Assembly: GCF_030678915.1 (NCBI RefSeq)
Contig: NZ_JAUUTZ010000003.1
Location: 62,001 to 126,000, forward strand
Reading direction: 5' to 3'
DNA length: 64,000 nt
DNA from: Paracoccus wurundjeri
GTDB taxonomy: Bacteria; Pseudomonadota; Alphaproteobacteria; Rhodobacterales; Rhodobacteraceae
Below, one piece after another: positions 1 through 7,835 of the stretch (position 1 is its first letter; each line of letters starts with the position of its first letter). A program made the translations under genes and the position numbers. The notes beneath the pieces were generated by a model. That model was not told the DNA's origin. It worked only from the letters and a program-made list of their open reading frames with translations, and made no database searches.

Positions 1-121
1 GTCGGGCCTGCCGCGTCGATTTCGACTCTTTCCCGGGGAGTGGAGAGGGTTTGGGGACGACGCCGGTCATGGCAATCAGGGTCGACAGCATGTCGAGATC
101 CGTGCGGGAATATAAAACCAT
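1..121 (-). CDS. Possible 5' end of a leftward gene cut by the window start
   Basis: An open frame on the minus strand starts with ATG at 121 (MVLYSRTDLDMLSTLIAMTG and on) and stays open to position 1, about 40 codons. Other ATGs in the same frame are at 91 and 70. I see no good Shine-Dalgarno before any of them and do not recognise the peptide. The position, divergent from the LysR gene, would suit a regulated target gene, but the piece is too short to prove coding. It could also be chance. Confidence 0.22.
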   Translation of the reverse strand, partial: MVLYSRTDLDMLSTLIAMTGVVPKPSPLPGKESKSTRQAR

Positions 122-475
122 GATGCATGAATGTACCATCAATCGATCCGAAACAAGCGGGTTGGCCTCTGTCGTGCCCGGAGTCAGGATATTTGGCATA
201 TCTTTCGATCCGGATTGATGAAATTCGGATCAAATCTTATTGTTGTTTTGGACTGCGGTTCCCGGGTGTTGCAGAAAAGCATGCCATGCGGCCGGATAGA
301 TGAATGGCTGCGGTTCTGCATCCATCCGCGGGATTCTCATGCATCAATCTGATTTGCGGGCAAATCATCATCCGTCTCTGCCGGAAAGGAGGCCTGGAAG
401 CTGGGGGATTGAAACATTCAATATGTCCTTTAGAATATAACGTTCAGCACATTTTCAGACAAGTTCAGGGAACCG
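122..475. promoter_or_regulatory. 354-base gap upstream of the LysR gene with an inverted repeat
   Basis: No gene is seen here. The gap is more AT-rich than its flanks. It holds an inverted repeat, arms 207-216 and 222-231, matching at 9 of 10 positions around a 5-base spacer; each arm carries GATCCG or its complement. A third GATCCG lies at 145-150. LysR regulators usually bind imperfect dyads upstream of their own gene and of a divergent target, so this is a reasonable operator candidate, but it is not proven. Confidence 0.35.
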
Positions 476-1420
476 ATGCTCATCCGACACCTCAGGTTCT
501 TCGTGAAGCTTGCCGAAGAACAGCATTTCGGGCGGGCGGCAGAGCTGTGTAACGTCACCCAGCCAACCCTATCGCAAGCGATCCGCAAGCTTGAAGACGA
601 TCTTGGTCTGGCGTTGATCGTTCGGGGGCATCGCTTCATGTCCATGACGGCCGAGGGAGAAAAGGTCCTGAAATGGGGACGGCAGATACTGGCCGATTAC
701 GACAGTCTGCATGACGATCTTGCGGGCAAGAAGAAAAAGGGTCTGAACGGGAAGCTTCGCCTTGGCGTTATCCCGGCGGCAATGCCTTCAGTCTCGTTTC
801 TGACGGAACAGTTCGCCGACAGCAATCCCCTGGCGCATATCGAGATCCGGTCAATGACGTCCCGTGCCATCCAGAAAGGGTTGGATACGTTCGAAATCGA
901 CGGCGGCATCACCTATCTCGACAATGAGGCGCTCGAGAATGTCCGGTGTTTTCCCCTTTATAACGAACGTTATGTCTTTGCCGGCCATGCCAGCCATCCT
1001 TTGATGGAGGCCGAGACCGTCAGCTGGGTTCAGGCAATTGCGCAACCGCTTTGCCTTCTTTCCGACGATATGCAGAACCGGAGGATCCTTGACGGGATTG
1101 CCACCATGGCAGGCGTCGAATTGCGCCCGACTGTCGTCAGCAATTCTTTTCTCGGGGTCGCATCGCATCTGCGCAGCGGCCTTTGGTGCGCAATCGTCCC
1201 GCACAGCTTTCGCCACCTGTTCGAGGGCGTTCCCAATCTGGCCATGCGCGATATGGCCGAACCTGTGCATTGGCAGACGATCGGATTGGTGCTGAGCGAC
1301 CGCTCTCCGCCCTCACCGATGGCATTGGCGTTGCAGGATTGCGTGGGAAGCGCCGAAATCAGGCGAAATCTGGATCAGGCATTCGGGGAAAGCGCCCCGG
1401 CAGCGCCGCCTTCGCAGTAA
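476..1420 (+). CDS. LysR-family transcriptional regulator
   Basis: 314 residues, the normal length of a LysR-type regulator. The N-terminal winged helix-turn-helix covers about residues 1-60; FGRAAELCNVTQPTLSQAI starting at residue 18 is the recognition region. A periplasmic-binding-like effector domain follows from about residue 90 to 300, opening with KLRLGVIPAAMPS. The start at 476 has an AGGGAA purine stretch just upstream. It lies 365 bases upstream of the formate dehydrogenase gene on the same strand, so control of formate oxidation is a fair guess. The effector cannot be read from the sequence; the divergent region at 1-121 could be another target. Confidence 0.9.
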   Translation: MLIRHLRFFVKLAEEQHFGRAAELCNVTQPTLSQAIRKLEDDLGLALIVRGHRFMSMTAEGEKVLKWGRQILADYDSLHDDLAGKKKKGLNGKLRLGVIPAAMPSVSFLTEQFADSNPLAHIEIRSMTSRAIQKGLDTFEIDGGITYLDNEALENVRCFPLYNERYVFAGHASHPLMEAETVSWVQAIAQPLCLLSDDMQNRRILDGIATMAGVELRPTVVSNSFLGVASHLRSGLWCAIVPHSFRHLFEGVPNLAMRDMAEPVHWQTIGLVLSDRSPPSPMALALQDCVGSAEIRRNLDQAFGESAPAAPPSQ

Positions 1421-1785
1421 CGGATCGGAAATGCACAGCCAAAAGGGTTGAGGCTTGGCCGGCGTATCGGTCGCGTCGACGTCGCCTGTTCAACCCCCCA
1501 TTTTCATCGGCGGTTCTGGCATATCGCCCTGCCTGCATGGGGGGACGATTGGGTTCGCCTATGAATGCATGCGTATTATTCATTGGATGATGCATGCTGC
1601 CTTGTGCAAGCTGTTTCTGTCGAACAAGACATCTCGCTTATCCCGAGGCATCCAGACGGCAACCCGCAAATCATCCGGTCACGTACCGGTCGCCTGTCCA
1701 GATCGGGACAGGCCGGTGATCGCGCATGCTGATTTCCGGTTTGCGGAAAATGCTCTGGCGACCTCCCGACCTGAAAGGAAGACAA
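1421..1785. promoter_or_regulatory. 365-base gap upstream of formate dehydrogenase with a repeated palindromic octamer
   Basis: No gene is visible. The octamer ATGCATGC occurs twice, at 1565-1572 and 1590-1597, 25 bases apart and separated by an AT-rich stretch. Two helical turns of spacing between like sites suits a dimeric or tetrameric regulator such as the upstream LysR protein. The formate dehydrogenase ribosome site (AAAGGAAG, 1774-1781) closes the gap. No clear sigma-70 boxes were identified. Confidence 0.35.
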
Positions 1786-2991
1786 ATGGCCAAGGTAGTA
1801 TGCGTTCTTTACGACGATCCGGTTGATGGGCATCCGACCTCATATGCCCGCGACGACCTGCCGAAGATCGACCAATATCCCGATGGCCAGACCCTGCCTT
1901 CGCCCAAAGCGATCGATTTTCAGCCTGGCGAGATGCTGGGCTCGGTCTCGGGTGAGCTGGGCTTGCGGAAATATGTCGAATCCCTGGGGCATGAATTTGT
2001 CGTAACCTCGTCGAAAGACGGCCCTGATTCCGAACTGGAAAAGCATCTTGCCGATGCCGAGGTTGTCATCTCGCAACCATTCTGGCCTGCCTATCTGACC
2101 GCTGAGCGTATCGCCAAGGCGCCCAGGCTGAAACTGGCCCTGACCGCCGGGATCGGTTCGGATCATGTCGATCTGCAAGCCGCGATGGACAACGACGTCA
2201 CCGTGGCCGAGGTCACCTATTGCAACTCGATCTCGGTGGCCGAGCATGTCTGCATGATGATCCTTGGCCTCGTGCGCAATTATATCCCTTCTTACAACTG
2301 GGTGATGAAGGGCGGCTGGAATATCGCCGATTGCGTGGCGCGGTCCTATGATGTCGAGGGCATGCATGTGGGTACGGTCGCGGCCGGGCGCATCGGTCTG
2401 GCGGTGCTGAGACGGCTGAAACCCTTTGACATGCATCTGCATTACAATGACCGCCACCGGTTGCCGGAAGCGGTGGAAAAGGAACTGGGCCTGACCTGGC
2501 ATGCCACCCGTGAAGAGCTTTACGCGGCTTGCGACGTCGTGACGCTGAACTGCCCGCTGCATCCCGAAACCGAGCATATGATCAATGACGAGACGCTGAA
2601 ACTGTTCAAACGCGGCGCCTATCTGGTCAATACCGCCCGCGGCAAGCTGTGCGACCGCGACTCCATTGCCCGGGCGCTGGAAAGCGGACAGCTGGCGGGC
2701 TATGCGGGCGATGTGTGGTTCCCCCAGCCCGCGCCGCAGGACCATCCATGGCGGACCATGCCGAATCATGGCATGACGCCGCATATCTCGGGCACATCGT
2801 TGTCGGCGCAGGCGCGCTATGCGGCGGGCACGCGCGAGGTCCTTGAATGCCATTTCGAGGGCCGCCCGATCCGTGACGAATACCTGATCGTGCAGGGCGG
2901 TAACCTGGCCGGAGTCGGGGCGCATTCCTATTCGAAAGGGAACGCGACCGGCGGGTCCGAGGAAGCCGCGAAATTCGAAAAGGTCAAATAA
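1786..2991 (+). CDS. fdh: NAD+-dependent formate dehydrogenase
   Basis: 401 residues, almost the length of the well-studied Pseudomonas sp. 101 enzyme (400). It oxidises formate to CO2 with reduction of NAD+ and needs no metal, in the D-2-hydroxyacid dehydrogenase fold. Visible family motifs are SQPFWPAYL and YCNSISVAEH (formate-site Pro and Asn), HVGTVAAGRIGLAVLRRL (nucleotide-binding loop), NTARGKLCDRD (catalytic Arg), WFPQPAPQDHPW (Gln) and MTPHISGT (catalytic His). The C-terminus SYSKGNATGGSEEAAKF is typical of bacterial FDH. I chose ATG 1786 rather than 1726 because it follows AAAGGAAG and gives the family N-terminus MAKVVCVLYDDPVDG. Highly similar enzymes are known from methylotrophs and from Paracoccus. 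It probably yields NADH from formate. Confidence 0.96.
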   Translation: MAKVVCVLYDDPVDGHPTSYARDDLPKIDQYPDGQTLPSPKAIDFQPGEMLGSVSGELGLRKYVESLGHEFVVTSSKDGPDSELEKHLADAEVVISQPFWPAYLTAERIAKAPRLKLALTAGIGSDHVDLQAAMDNDVTVAEVTYCNSISVAEHVCMMILGLVRNYIPSYNWVMKGGWNIADCVARSYDVEGMHVGTVAAGRIGLAVLRRLKPFDMHLHYNDRHRLPEAVEKELGLTWHATREELYAACDVVTLNCPLHPETEHMINDETLKLFKRGAYLVNTARGKLCDRDSIARALESGQLAGYAGDVWFPQPAPQDHPWRTMPNHGMTPHISGTSLSAQARYAAGTREVLECHFEGRPIRDEYLIVQGGNLAGVGAHSYSKGNATGGSEEAAKFEKVK

Positions 2992-3005
2992 GCAGAAAAC
3001 AGGCG

Positions 3006-3032
3006 GGCTCGCGCGGGGCGTCTGCGCGGGCC
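3006..3032 (+). terminator. Hairpin between fdh and the HPP gene
   Basis: Arms 3006-3014 and 3024-3032 form a 9-bp GC-rich stem with one G-U pair around a 9-base loop. The following bases (GTTCATTT) are only weakly U-rich. It sits 14 bases after the fdh stop and about 20 bases before the HPP start, so it may end most transcripts and leave the HPP gene at low expression, or protect the fdh mRNA end. Confidence 0.45.
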
Positions 3033-3054
3033 GTTCATTTGTCCGGAAGAAAAA

Positions 3055-3576
3055 ATGTCATACGATACCGAAGCCACTCCCGCCGCGTCGCCTGCCGGCG
3101 CGCTTGCAGCCCATATCCGCAAGGCCGGCCCTCTCGCCCTGATTTCGGGGCTGGGCGGCGCGCTTGCCATCTGGGCCCTGGCGATGCTGACGCAGTCGCT
3201 GGAACAGGCACTGCTGATCGCTCCGTTCGGAGCAAGCTGCGTTCTGCTATTCGCGCTCCCCTCCAGCCCGCTGGCACAGCCGCGCAATGTGATCGGCGGG
3301 CATTTCCTGTCGGCCCTGGTGGGGCTGCTGGTGCTGATGCTGGTGGGTGACGGCGCTTTGGCCTGCGGGATCGGTGTCGGTCTGGCGATTGCGGTCATGC
3401 AAATCACCGGCACCGTTCATCCGCCCGCCGGAGGCAACCCGCTGGTGGTCATTCTGACCGGTGCAGGCTGGTCCTTTCTGGCGGTGCCGGTTCTGGCCGG
3501 AACGATCGCGCTGGTTGCATTGGCCTGGGCCTATCATCAGACCATCTCCAAACGCAGCTACCCGGTTGAACTGTGA
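3055..3576 (+). CDS. HPP-family integral membrane protein
   Basis: 173 residues with four hydrophobic segments (about residues 27-45, 50-70, 78-115 in two helices, 130-160) and a short polar N-terminus. The family signature is visible as TGTVHPPAGGNPLVV near residue 120. HPP proteins are four-helix membrane proteins; plant chloroplast members have been linked to nitrite transport, but bacterial ones are poorly studied. It follows fdh after 63 bases on the same strand. A role in anion movement, possibly formate or nitrite, is inference from context only. Confidence 0.85.
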   Translation: MSYDTEATPAASPAGALAAHIRKAGPLALISGLGGALAIWALAMLTQSLEQALLIAPFGASCVLLFALPSSPLAQPRNVIGGHFLSALVGLLVLMLVGDGALACGIGVGLAIAVMQITGTVHPPAGGNPLVVILTGAGWSFLAVPVLAGTIALVALAWAYHQTISKRSYPVEL

Positions 3577-3685
3577 GATCGGGGAACCGGAGCGTGTCGC
3601 GTCGAATCGGAAACGCCGTTATTTGCGTCCCGCGACGGCCGGGGCCACTGCCCGTCGCCGGCTGGTTCTCGAACCAGTGGCGCGA

Positions 3686-3724
3686 CCCGCCGGCGACCAC
3701 CGAGGTATTTGGGCAAAGAAGAAG
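3686..3724 (-). repeat. Dispersed intergenic repeat, copy A
   Basis: Read on the minus strand, this stretch carries CTTCTTTGCCCAAATACCT followed by a GC-rich tail. It closely matches the plus-strand stretch at 50491-50538 and more loosely that at 11081-11120. It lies in the 293-base space between the convergent HPP and glcF genes, a space with no other feature that I can see. All three copies lie between convergent gene ends, which suggests a terminator or REP-like element. Confidence 0.6.
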
Positions 3725-3869
3725 GAGAGGAAGAAGCGAATCCGGGCGGGCGTGGCATGTTTCGGAGACGATGTTCTAGGACCTTCCTCCGTGCCTGAAA
3801 CAATCCCGCATCATTTACGTTTGATCTTGCGGTCCTCGGCCCGCCTGATCTTCCGGCGGAAGGGAGGGA

Positions 3870-5174
3870 TCACGACGCCAAACCTGCGGCTTCCAATCCC
3901 TGCGGGATAGGTCCTCCGGTTGCCCAGTCCAGTAATTCGACGGTGTGGACGACCGGCACGGCGGTTCCCGATCCGATCTGCATCATGCAGCCGATATTCC
4001 CCGCACTGATCACCTGCGGTTGAAGCGCTTCGAGTGTCTCGACCTTGCGGGATTTCAATTCACCAGAGATTTCCGGCTGCATCAGGTTATAGGTCCCCGC
4101 CGATCCGCAGCAGATATGGCTGTTCTGCGGCTCGACGATCTCGAAACCCGCCTGCGCCAGAAGCTCTTTCGGGGTCGCCCTGATCTGCTGGCCATGCTGC
4201 AGCGAGCAGGCGGCATGATAGGCGACGCGCAGCGGTTTTGCATGGGTGGCGTCGCGCAGGCCGATATCGGCCATCACTTCGGTGATATCCTTTGCGAGCC
4301 CCGCGATTCTTGCAGCGTCCGCGGCCAGAGGGTCGCTCTGGAACATATGGCCATAATCCTTGACCGTGGTGCCGCAGCCCGAGGTGTTGATGATCACGGC
4401 ATCCAGCCCCTTGCCGTCAAGCTCTGCCGTCAGGGCTTGGATATTCGCGGCGGCCATTGCATGGCTTTCATCGGTCCGGCCCATATGATGGGTCAATGCT
4501 CCGCAGCAGCCGATCCCCTTAGGGATCACCACCTCGCAGCCATGACGGCGCAACAGGCTGATAGTGGCGCGGTTGATATCCGGGTCGAGAACCCGCTGGG
4601 CGCAGCCGGTCAAAAGCGCCACACGCCGGATCGGCTTGCCATCGGCCGGGTAAATCTGCGGCTCGTCTCGGCGATCGGTCCGCGGGATGTTGCGCGGCAC
4701 CATGTCCAGCATCGCCCGCAGCCGCGCGTCGGGCAGCAGGCGCCGGAAGGGCCGCGCAAGTCCCGCACCGGTCAGGGCAAGCCTGAACCGGGCCGGATAC
4801 GGAAGTATCCGCGACAGCAGCCAGCGCAAGGCGCGCTCGAACGGGGGGCGGCGGTAATGCTGTTCGATATATTCGCGGGCATGATCCACCAGATGCATGT
4901 AATCCACGCCCGAGGGGCAGGTGGTCATGCAGGACAGGCAGGACAGGCAGCGGTCGATATGCCTGACGGTCTTGTCGTCCGGCACCCGGTTGTTTTCCAG
5001 CATGTCCTTGATCAGGTAGATGCGCCCGCGCGGGCTATCCAACTCGTCCCCAAGGATCTTGTAGGTCGGGCAGGTCGCCGTGCAGAAGCCGCAATGGACG
5101 CAGGACCGCAAGATCTCGTTCGAGCGGGCCGTGGCGGGATCGGCAAGCTGTTCCGGGGTGAAGCTCGTCTGCAT
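3870..5174 (-). CDS. glcF: Glycolate oxidase iron-sulfur subunit GlcF
   Basis: 434 residues. It is the electron-transfer subunit of membrane-associated glycolate oxidase, which converts glycolate to glyoxylate. Two ferredoxin-type [4Fe-4S] sites are visible: Cys25, 28, 31, 35 (CVHCGFCTATCP) and Cys76, 79, 82, 86 (CLSCLSCMTTCP). Two cysteine-rich CCG domains follow (IGCCGALTHHMG and HICCGSAGTYNLM), the type that binds a further cluster or contacts the partner. One base separates its start from the glcE stop, so it is the last gene of glcD-glcE-glcF. Length and motif order are normal for the family. Confidence 0.95.
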   Translation of the reverse strand: MQTSFTPEQLADPATARSNEILRSCVHCGFCTATCPTYKILGDELDSPRGRIYLIKDMLENNRVPDDKTVRHIDRCLSCLSCMTTCPSGVDYMHLVDHAREYIEQHYRRPPFERALRWLLSRILPYPARFRLALTGAGLARPFRRLLPDARLRAMLDMVPRNIPRTDRRDEPQIYPADGKPIRRVALLTGCAQRVLDPDINRATISLLRRHGCEVVIPKGIGCCGALTHHMGRTDESHAMAAANIQALTAELDGKGLDAVIINTSGCGTTVKDYGHMFQSDPLAADAARIAGLAKDITEVMADIGLRDATHAKPLRVAYHAACSLQHGQQIRATPKELLAQAGFEIVEPQNSHICCGSAGTYNLMQPEISGELKSRKVETLEALQPQVISAGNIGCMMQIGSGTAVPVVHTVELLDWATGGPIPQGLEAAGLAS

Positions 5175-5175
5175 G

Positions 5176-6297
5176 TCAACTGTCCATCAGGCCGGGGTTG
5201 AGGATGCCCGCCGGATCGAAGCGGCGACGCAATTCCTGTGAAAGGCGGGTGATCGCGGCGGCTTCGGGAGGGAAGGCTGGGCCGGGGACACCACCGCGCC
5301 TGACAAGCGTGGCGTGAGGCGCGATCTGGCGGAGAGAGCTTGCCTCGCCCGGTCCGCAATACCAGATCAGTCCGCCGCCCCAGTCCAGCGATACCCGTCC
5401 ACCAAGATCGCGCAGCCGCGCGGTGGCGGCGGGGGCATCCGTCGGCTTGACGAGGATCCGCCACAAAGGCAGATCGCCGGCAAAATGGGTGACATCACGC
5501 AGCCCGCGCCAAAGTTCCCGGGTGCCAGCCCCATCCAGAGTCTGGATGTCATGAGCGCCGAACATCTCAAGCAGGCGCTGCTGGCGATACTCGACCTGCG
5601 GCGGCAGCCCTTCGATCCGCAACCATGCGGTGCCGTCAAGGAATGCCGCACCCGAAACCTCGTAGGGAGTGGCAAGCGCTTTCGAGAAAATGCCAAGCGC
5701 CCGCAGTTCATCGGTGCCATGAAAGCCCAGCGTCGCCCGGGCCTGCGCATGGGGTAGCGTCTTGATCGCCACTTCGGTCAATATGCCAAGAGTGCCATGA
5801 GAACCGCATAACAGCCGGGACAGGTCGAGACCGGTGACATTCTTCATCACCCGCCCGCCATTTCGCAGAATCCGCCCCTGCCCATCGACAAAGCGCAGGC
5901 CAAGAAGGTGATCCCTGCACGCGCCGGTTCTGATCCGACGCGGCCCCGATGCATTGGCGGCAATCGCTCCGCCAATCGTCGGTATACCCCGACCGCCCAG
6001 TACCCCCCGCAGGTCGGGCGGCTCAAAGGCCAGCGACTGGCCCTCAGCCTCCAGCATCGCCTCGATCTCGGGCAGCGGGGTGCCGGCGCGGGCGATCAGC
6101 GTCATTTCGCCCGGTTCATAGGTCACGATACCCGAGATCGCCGAGACATCCAGCGGGGTCCCGGCGATATGCTTGGTCTCGGTGCGGGTGCCGCCGCCAA
6201 GAATGCGCAGCGGCTGGCGGTCTTCGGATGCGGCAGTCAGTAGTTCGGAAAGCTCTGCCTCATCCGTAGGCGCAAGCTGATCGATGATGGTGATCAT
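5176..6297 (-). CDS. glcE: Glycolate oxidase FAD-binding subunit GlcE
   Basis: 373 residues from ATG 6297, which overlaps the glcD stop as ATGA; the longer frame from 6366 would intrude 70 bases into glcD and is unlikely. It is a smaller relative of GlcD with a PCMH-type FAD-binding domain: LRILGGGTRTE near residue 30 and TIGGAIAANASGPRRIRTGACRD cut short here to TIGGAIAANASGPRRIRTG near residue 125. GlcE is needed with GlcD and GlcF for activity in the glycolate oxidases studied genetically. Co-translation with glcD is expected from the overlap. Confidence 0.95.
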   Translation of the reverse strand: MITIIDQLAPTDEAELSELLTAASEDRQPLRILGGGTRTETKHIAGTPLDVSAISGIVTYEPGEMTLIARAGTPLPEIEAMLEAEGQSLAFEPPDLRGVLGGRGIPTIGGAIAANASGPRRIRTGACRDHLLGLRFVDGQGRILRNGGRVMKNVTGLDLSRLLCGSHGTLGILTEVAIKTLPHAQARATLGFHGTDELRALGIFSKALATPYEVSGAAFLDGTAWLRIEGLPPQVEYRQQRLLEMFGAHDIQTLDGAGTRELWRGLRDVTHFAGDLPLWRILVKPTDAPAATARLRDLGGRVSLDWGGGLIWYCGPGEASSLRQIAPHATLVRRGGVPGPAFPPEAAAITRLSQELRRRFDPAGILNPGLMDS

Positions 6298-7751
6298 TCG
6301 GCCGCCCTCTGACGATAACGGGCCGAGGAATCCAGCGGAAAGACCTTGGCCGGGTTCAGAAGCCATGCAGGATCGAACACGTCCTTGACCTCCATCTGGA
6401 TCGCAAGATCATCGGGATCGTATTGCGCTGTCATCAGATCGCGCTTTTCGATCCCCACGCCATGCTCTCCGGTCAGACAGCCGCCGACTTCGACGCAAAG
6501 CCGCAGGATGTCGGCGCCGAACGCCTCGGCCCGTTCAAGCTGTCCGGGCTCATTCGCATTGAACAGGATCAGCGGATGCATATTCCCGTCACCGGCATGA
6601 AAGACATTCGCGACTTCCAGCCCGTGCTCCTTCGATAACTCGCCGATCCGCCGCAGCGTATGGGGAAGCTGTCCGACCGGAACGGTTCCGTCGAGGCAGA
6701 TGTAATCACCCAGCCGCCCCATCGCGCCGAATGCCGATTTCCGGCCTTTCCAGATGGCCAGCGCATCATCCGCGTTGCGGCTTTCACGGAATTCGACCGG
6801 GTTCAGTGCATCCGCGATTTCGCGGATATGGGCGATCTGGACGGCGATTTCATCCGGCGAGCCCTCGACCTCGACGATCAGCACGGCGGGGCAATCGGGA
6901 TAACCGGCTTTGGCGAAGTTTTCGACCGCACGCAGGCAGGGCTCGTCCATATATTCGATGGCCACCGGCAATACCCCGGAGCGTATGATCCGCGCCACGC
7001 ATTCCCCGGCCACCTCGGCGCTGTCGAAGCCGATCAGGACCGGGCGGGCACCTTCGGGACGCGGAAGGATCCGCAGCACCGCCTCGGTGACGATGCCAAG
7101 CTGGCCCTCTGATCCGCAAAGCAGACCCAACAGGTCCAGACCCGCCGCACCGGCCTGCGAGCCGCCAAATTCGACGATCTCGCCCGAGGTCAGAACCACG
7201 GTCGCGCCCATCAGGTTGTTGGTGGTGACACCGTATTTCAGGCAATGCGCGCCGCCCGAATTCATGGCGATATTCCCCGCGATCGTGCAGGCAAGCTGCG
7301 ATGAGGGATCGGGCGCGTAGAAGAAGCCATGAGGCGCCAGCACCTCGCTGACGGACAGGTTAGTGACGCCGGTCTGAACGCGCATGAACCGGTTGTCGGT
7401 GTCGATTTCCAGAACATCGCGCAGCCGGGCCGTCCCGATCACCACGCAATCCGCCGTGGGCAGCGCGCCACCCGCCAGTGACGTGCCCGCCCCTCGGGGA
7501 ACCACGGGCACGCCCATTTCCGAACAGATCCGCATGGCGGCCGCGACCTCGGCCGTCGAGCGTGGCAGAACGACCGCAAGCGGCGGGCAGCGATAGGCGG
7601 TCAGGGCGTCGCATTCATAGGCGCGGGTTTCGTTGCCGTCCGAAATGACTGTGTCTTCCGGCAACACCTCGCGCAGCGCCGCGACGATCTGCGCTGCGCG
7701 GGCCAATATGGTACTGTCGGGCTGGGGCATGATGATGCCGGACATGGGCAA
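6294..7751 (-). CDS. glcD: Glycolate oxidase catalytic FAD subunit GlcD
   Basis: 485 residues from ATG 7751; in-frame ATGs at 7745 and 7730 are alternatives, and the exact start is unsure. It is an FAD-linked oxidase: PPLAVVLPRSTAEVAAAM and PRGAGTSLAGGALP (FAD pyrophosphate loop), IAGNIAMNSGGAHCLKYG, and the C-terminal LTGEHGVGIEKRDLM of the lactate/glycolate oxidase group. With GlcE and GlcF it oxidises glycolate, and often D-lactate, passing electrons to the respiratory chain. It is first in the leftward operon, divergent from a GntR regulator across an 84-base operator-bearing gap. Fully intact. Confidence 0.96.
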   Translation of the reverse strand: MPMSGIIMPQPDSTILARAAQIVAALREVLPEDTVISDGNETRAYECDALTAYRCPPLAVVLPRSTAEVAAAMRICSEMGVPVVPRGAGTSLAGGALPTADCVVIGTARLRDVLEIDTDNRFMRVQTGVTNLSVSEVLAPHGFFYAPDPSSQLACTIAGNIAMNSGGAHCLKYGVTTNNLMGATVVLTSGEIVEFGGSQAGAAGLDLLGLLCGSEGQLGIVTEAVLRILPRPEGARPVLIGFDSAEVAGECVARIIRSGVLPVAIEYMDEPCLRAVENFAKAGYPDCPAVLIVEVEGSPDEIAVQIAHIREIADALNPVEFRESRNADDALAIWKGRKSAFGAMGRLGDYICLDGTVPVGQLPHTLRRIGELSKEHGLEVANVFHAGDGNMHPLILFNANEPGQLERAEAFGADILRLCVEVGGCLTGEHGVGIEKRDLMTAQYDPDDLAIQMEVKDVFDPAWLLNPAKVFPLDSSARYRQRAAE

Positions 7752-7782
7752 CCTCTTCCTGGCGATATCCTTTGGTAAAATA

Positions 7783-7803
7783 ATTTGACCACGGCTGTCA
7801 AAT
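7783..7803. promoter_or_regulatory. Candidate GlcC-type operator between glcD and its regulator
   Basis: A perfect inverted repeat with 7-bp arms ATTTGAC and GTCAAAT flanks a 7-base spacer (7783-7789 and 7797-7803). A further GTCAAA half-site sits at 7814-7819, next to the ribosome site of the rightward regulator gene. GntR/FCD regulators bind short dyads in exactly this kind of divergent spacer. One site can therefore govern both glcDEF and autoregulation. Confidence 0.6.
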
Positions 7804-7835
7804 AGGTTTCTCTGTCAAAGGATCAGGAGAATGCG

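Noticed and set aside
1840..2925. A 361-codon antisense frame opposite formate dehydrogenase
   Set aside because: It mirrors a highly conserved gene in GC-rich DNA, has no family motifs and no ribosome site; it is a codon-bias shadow.
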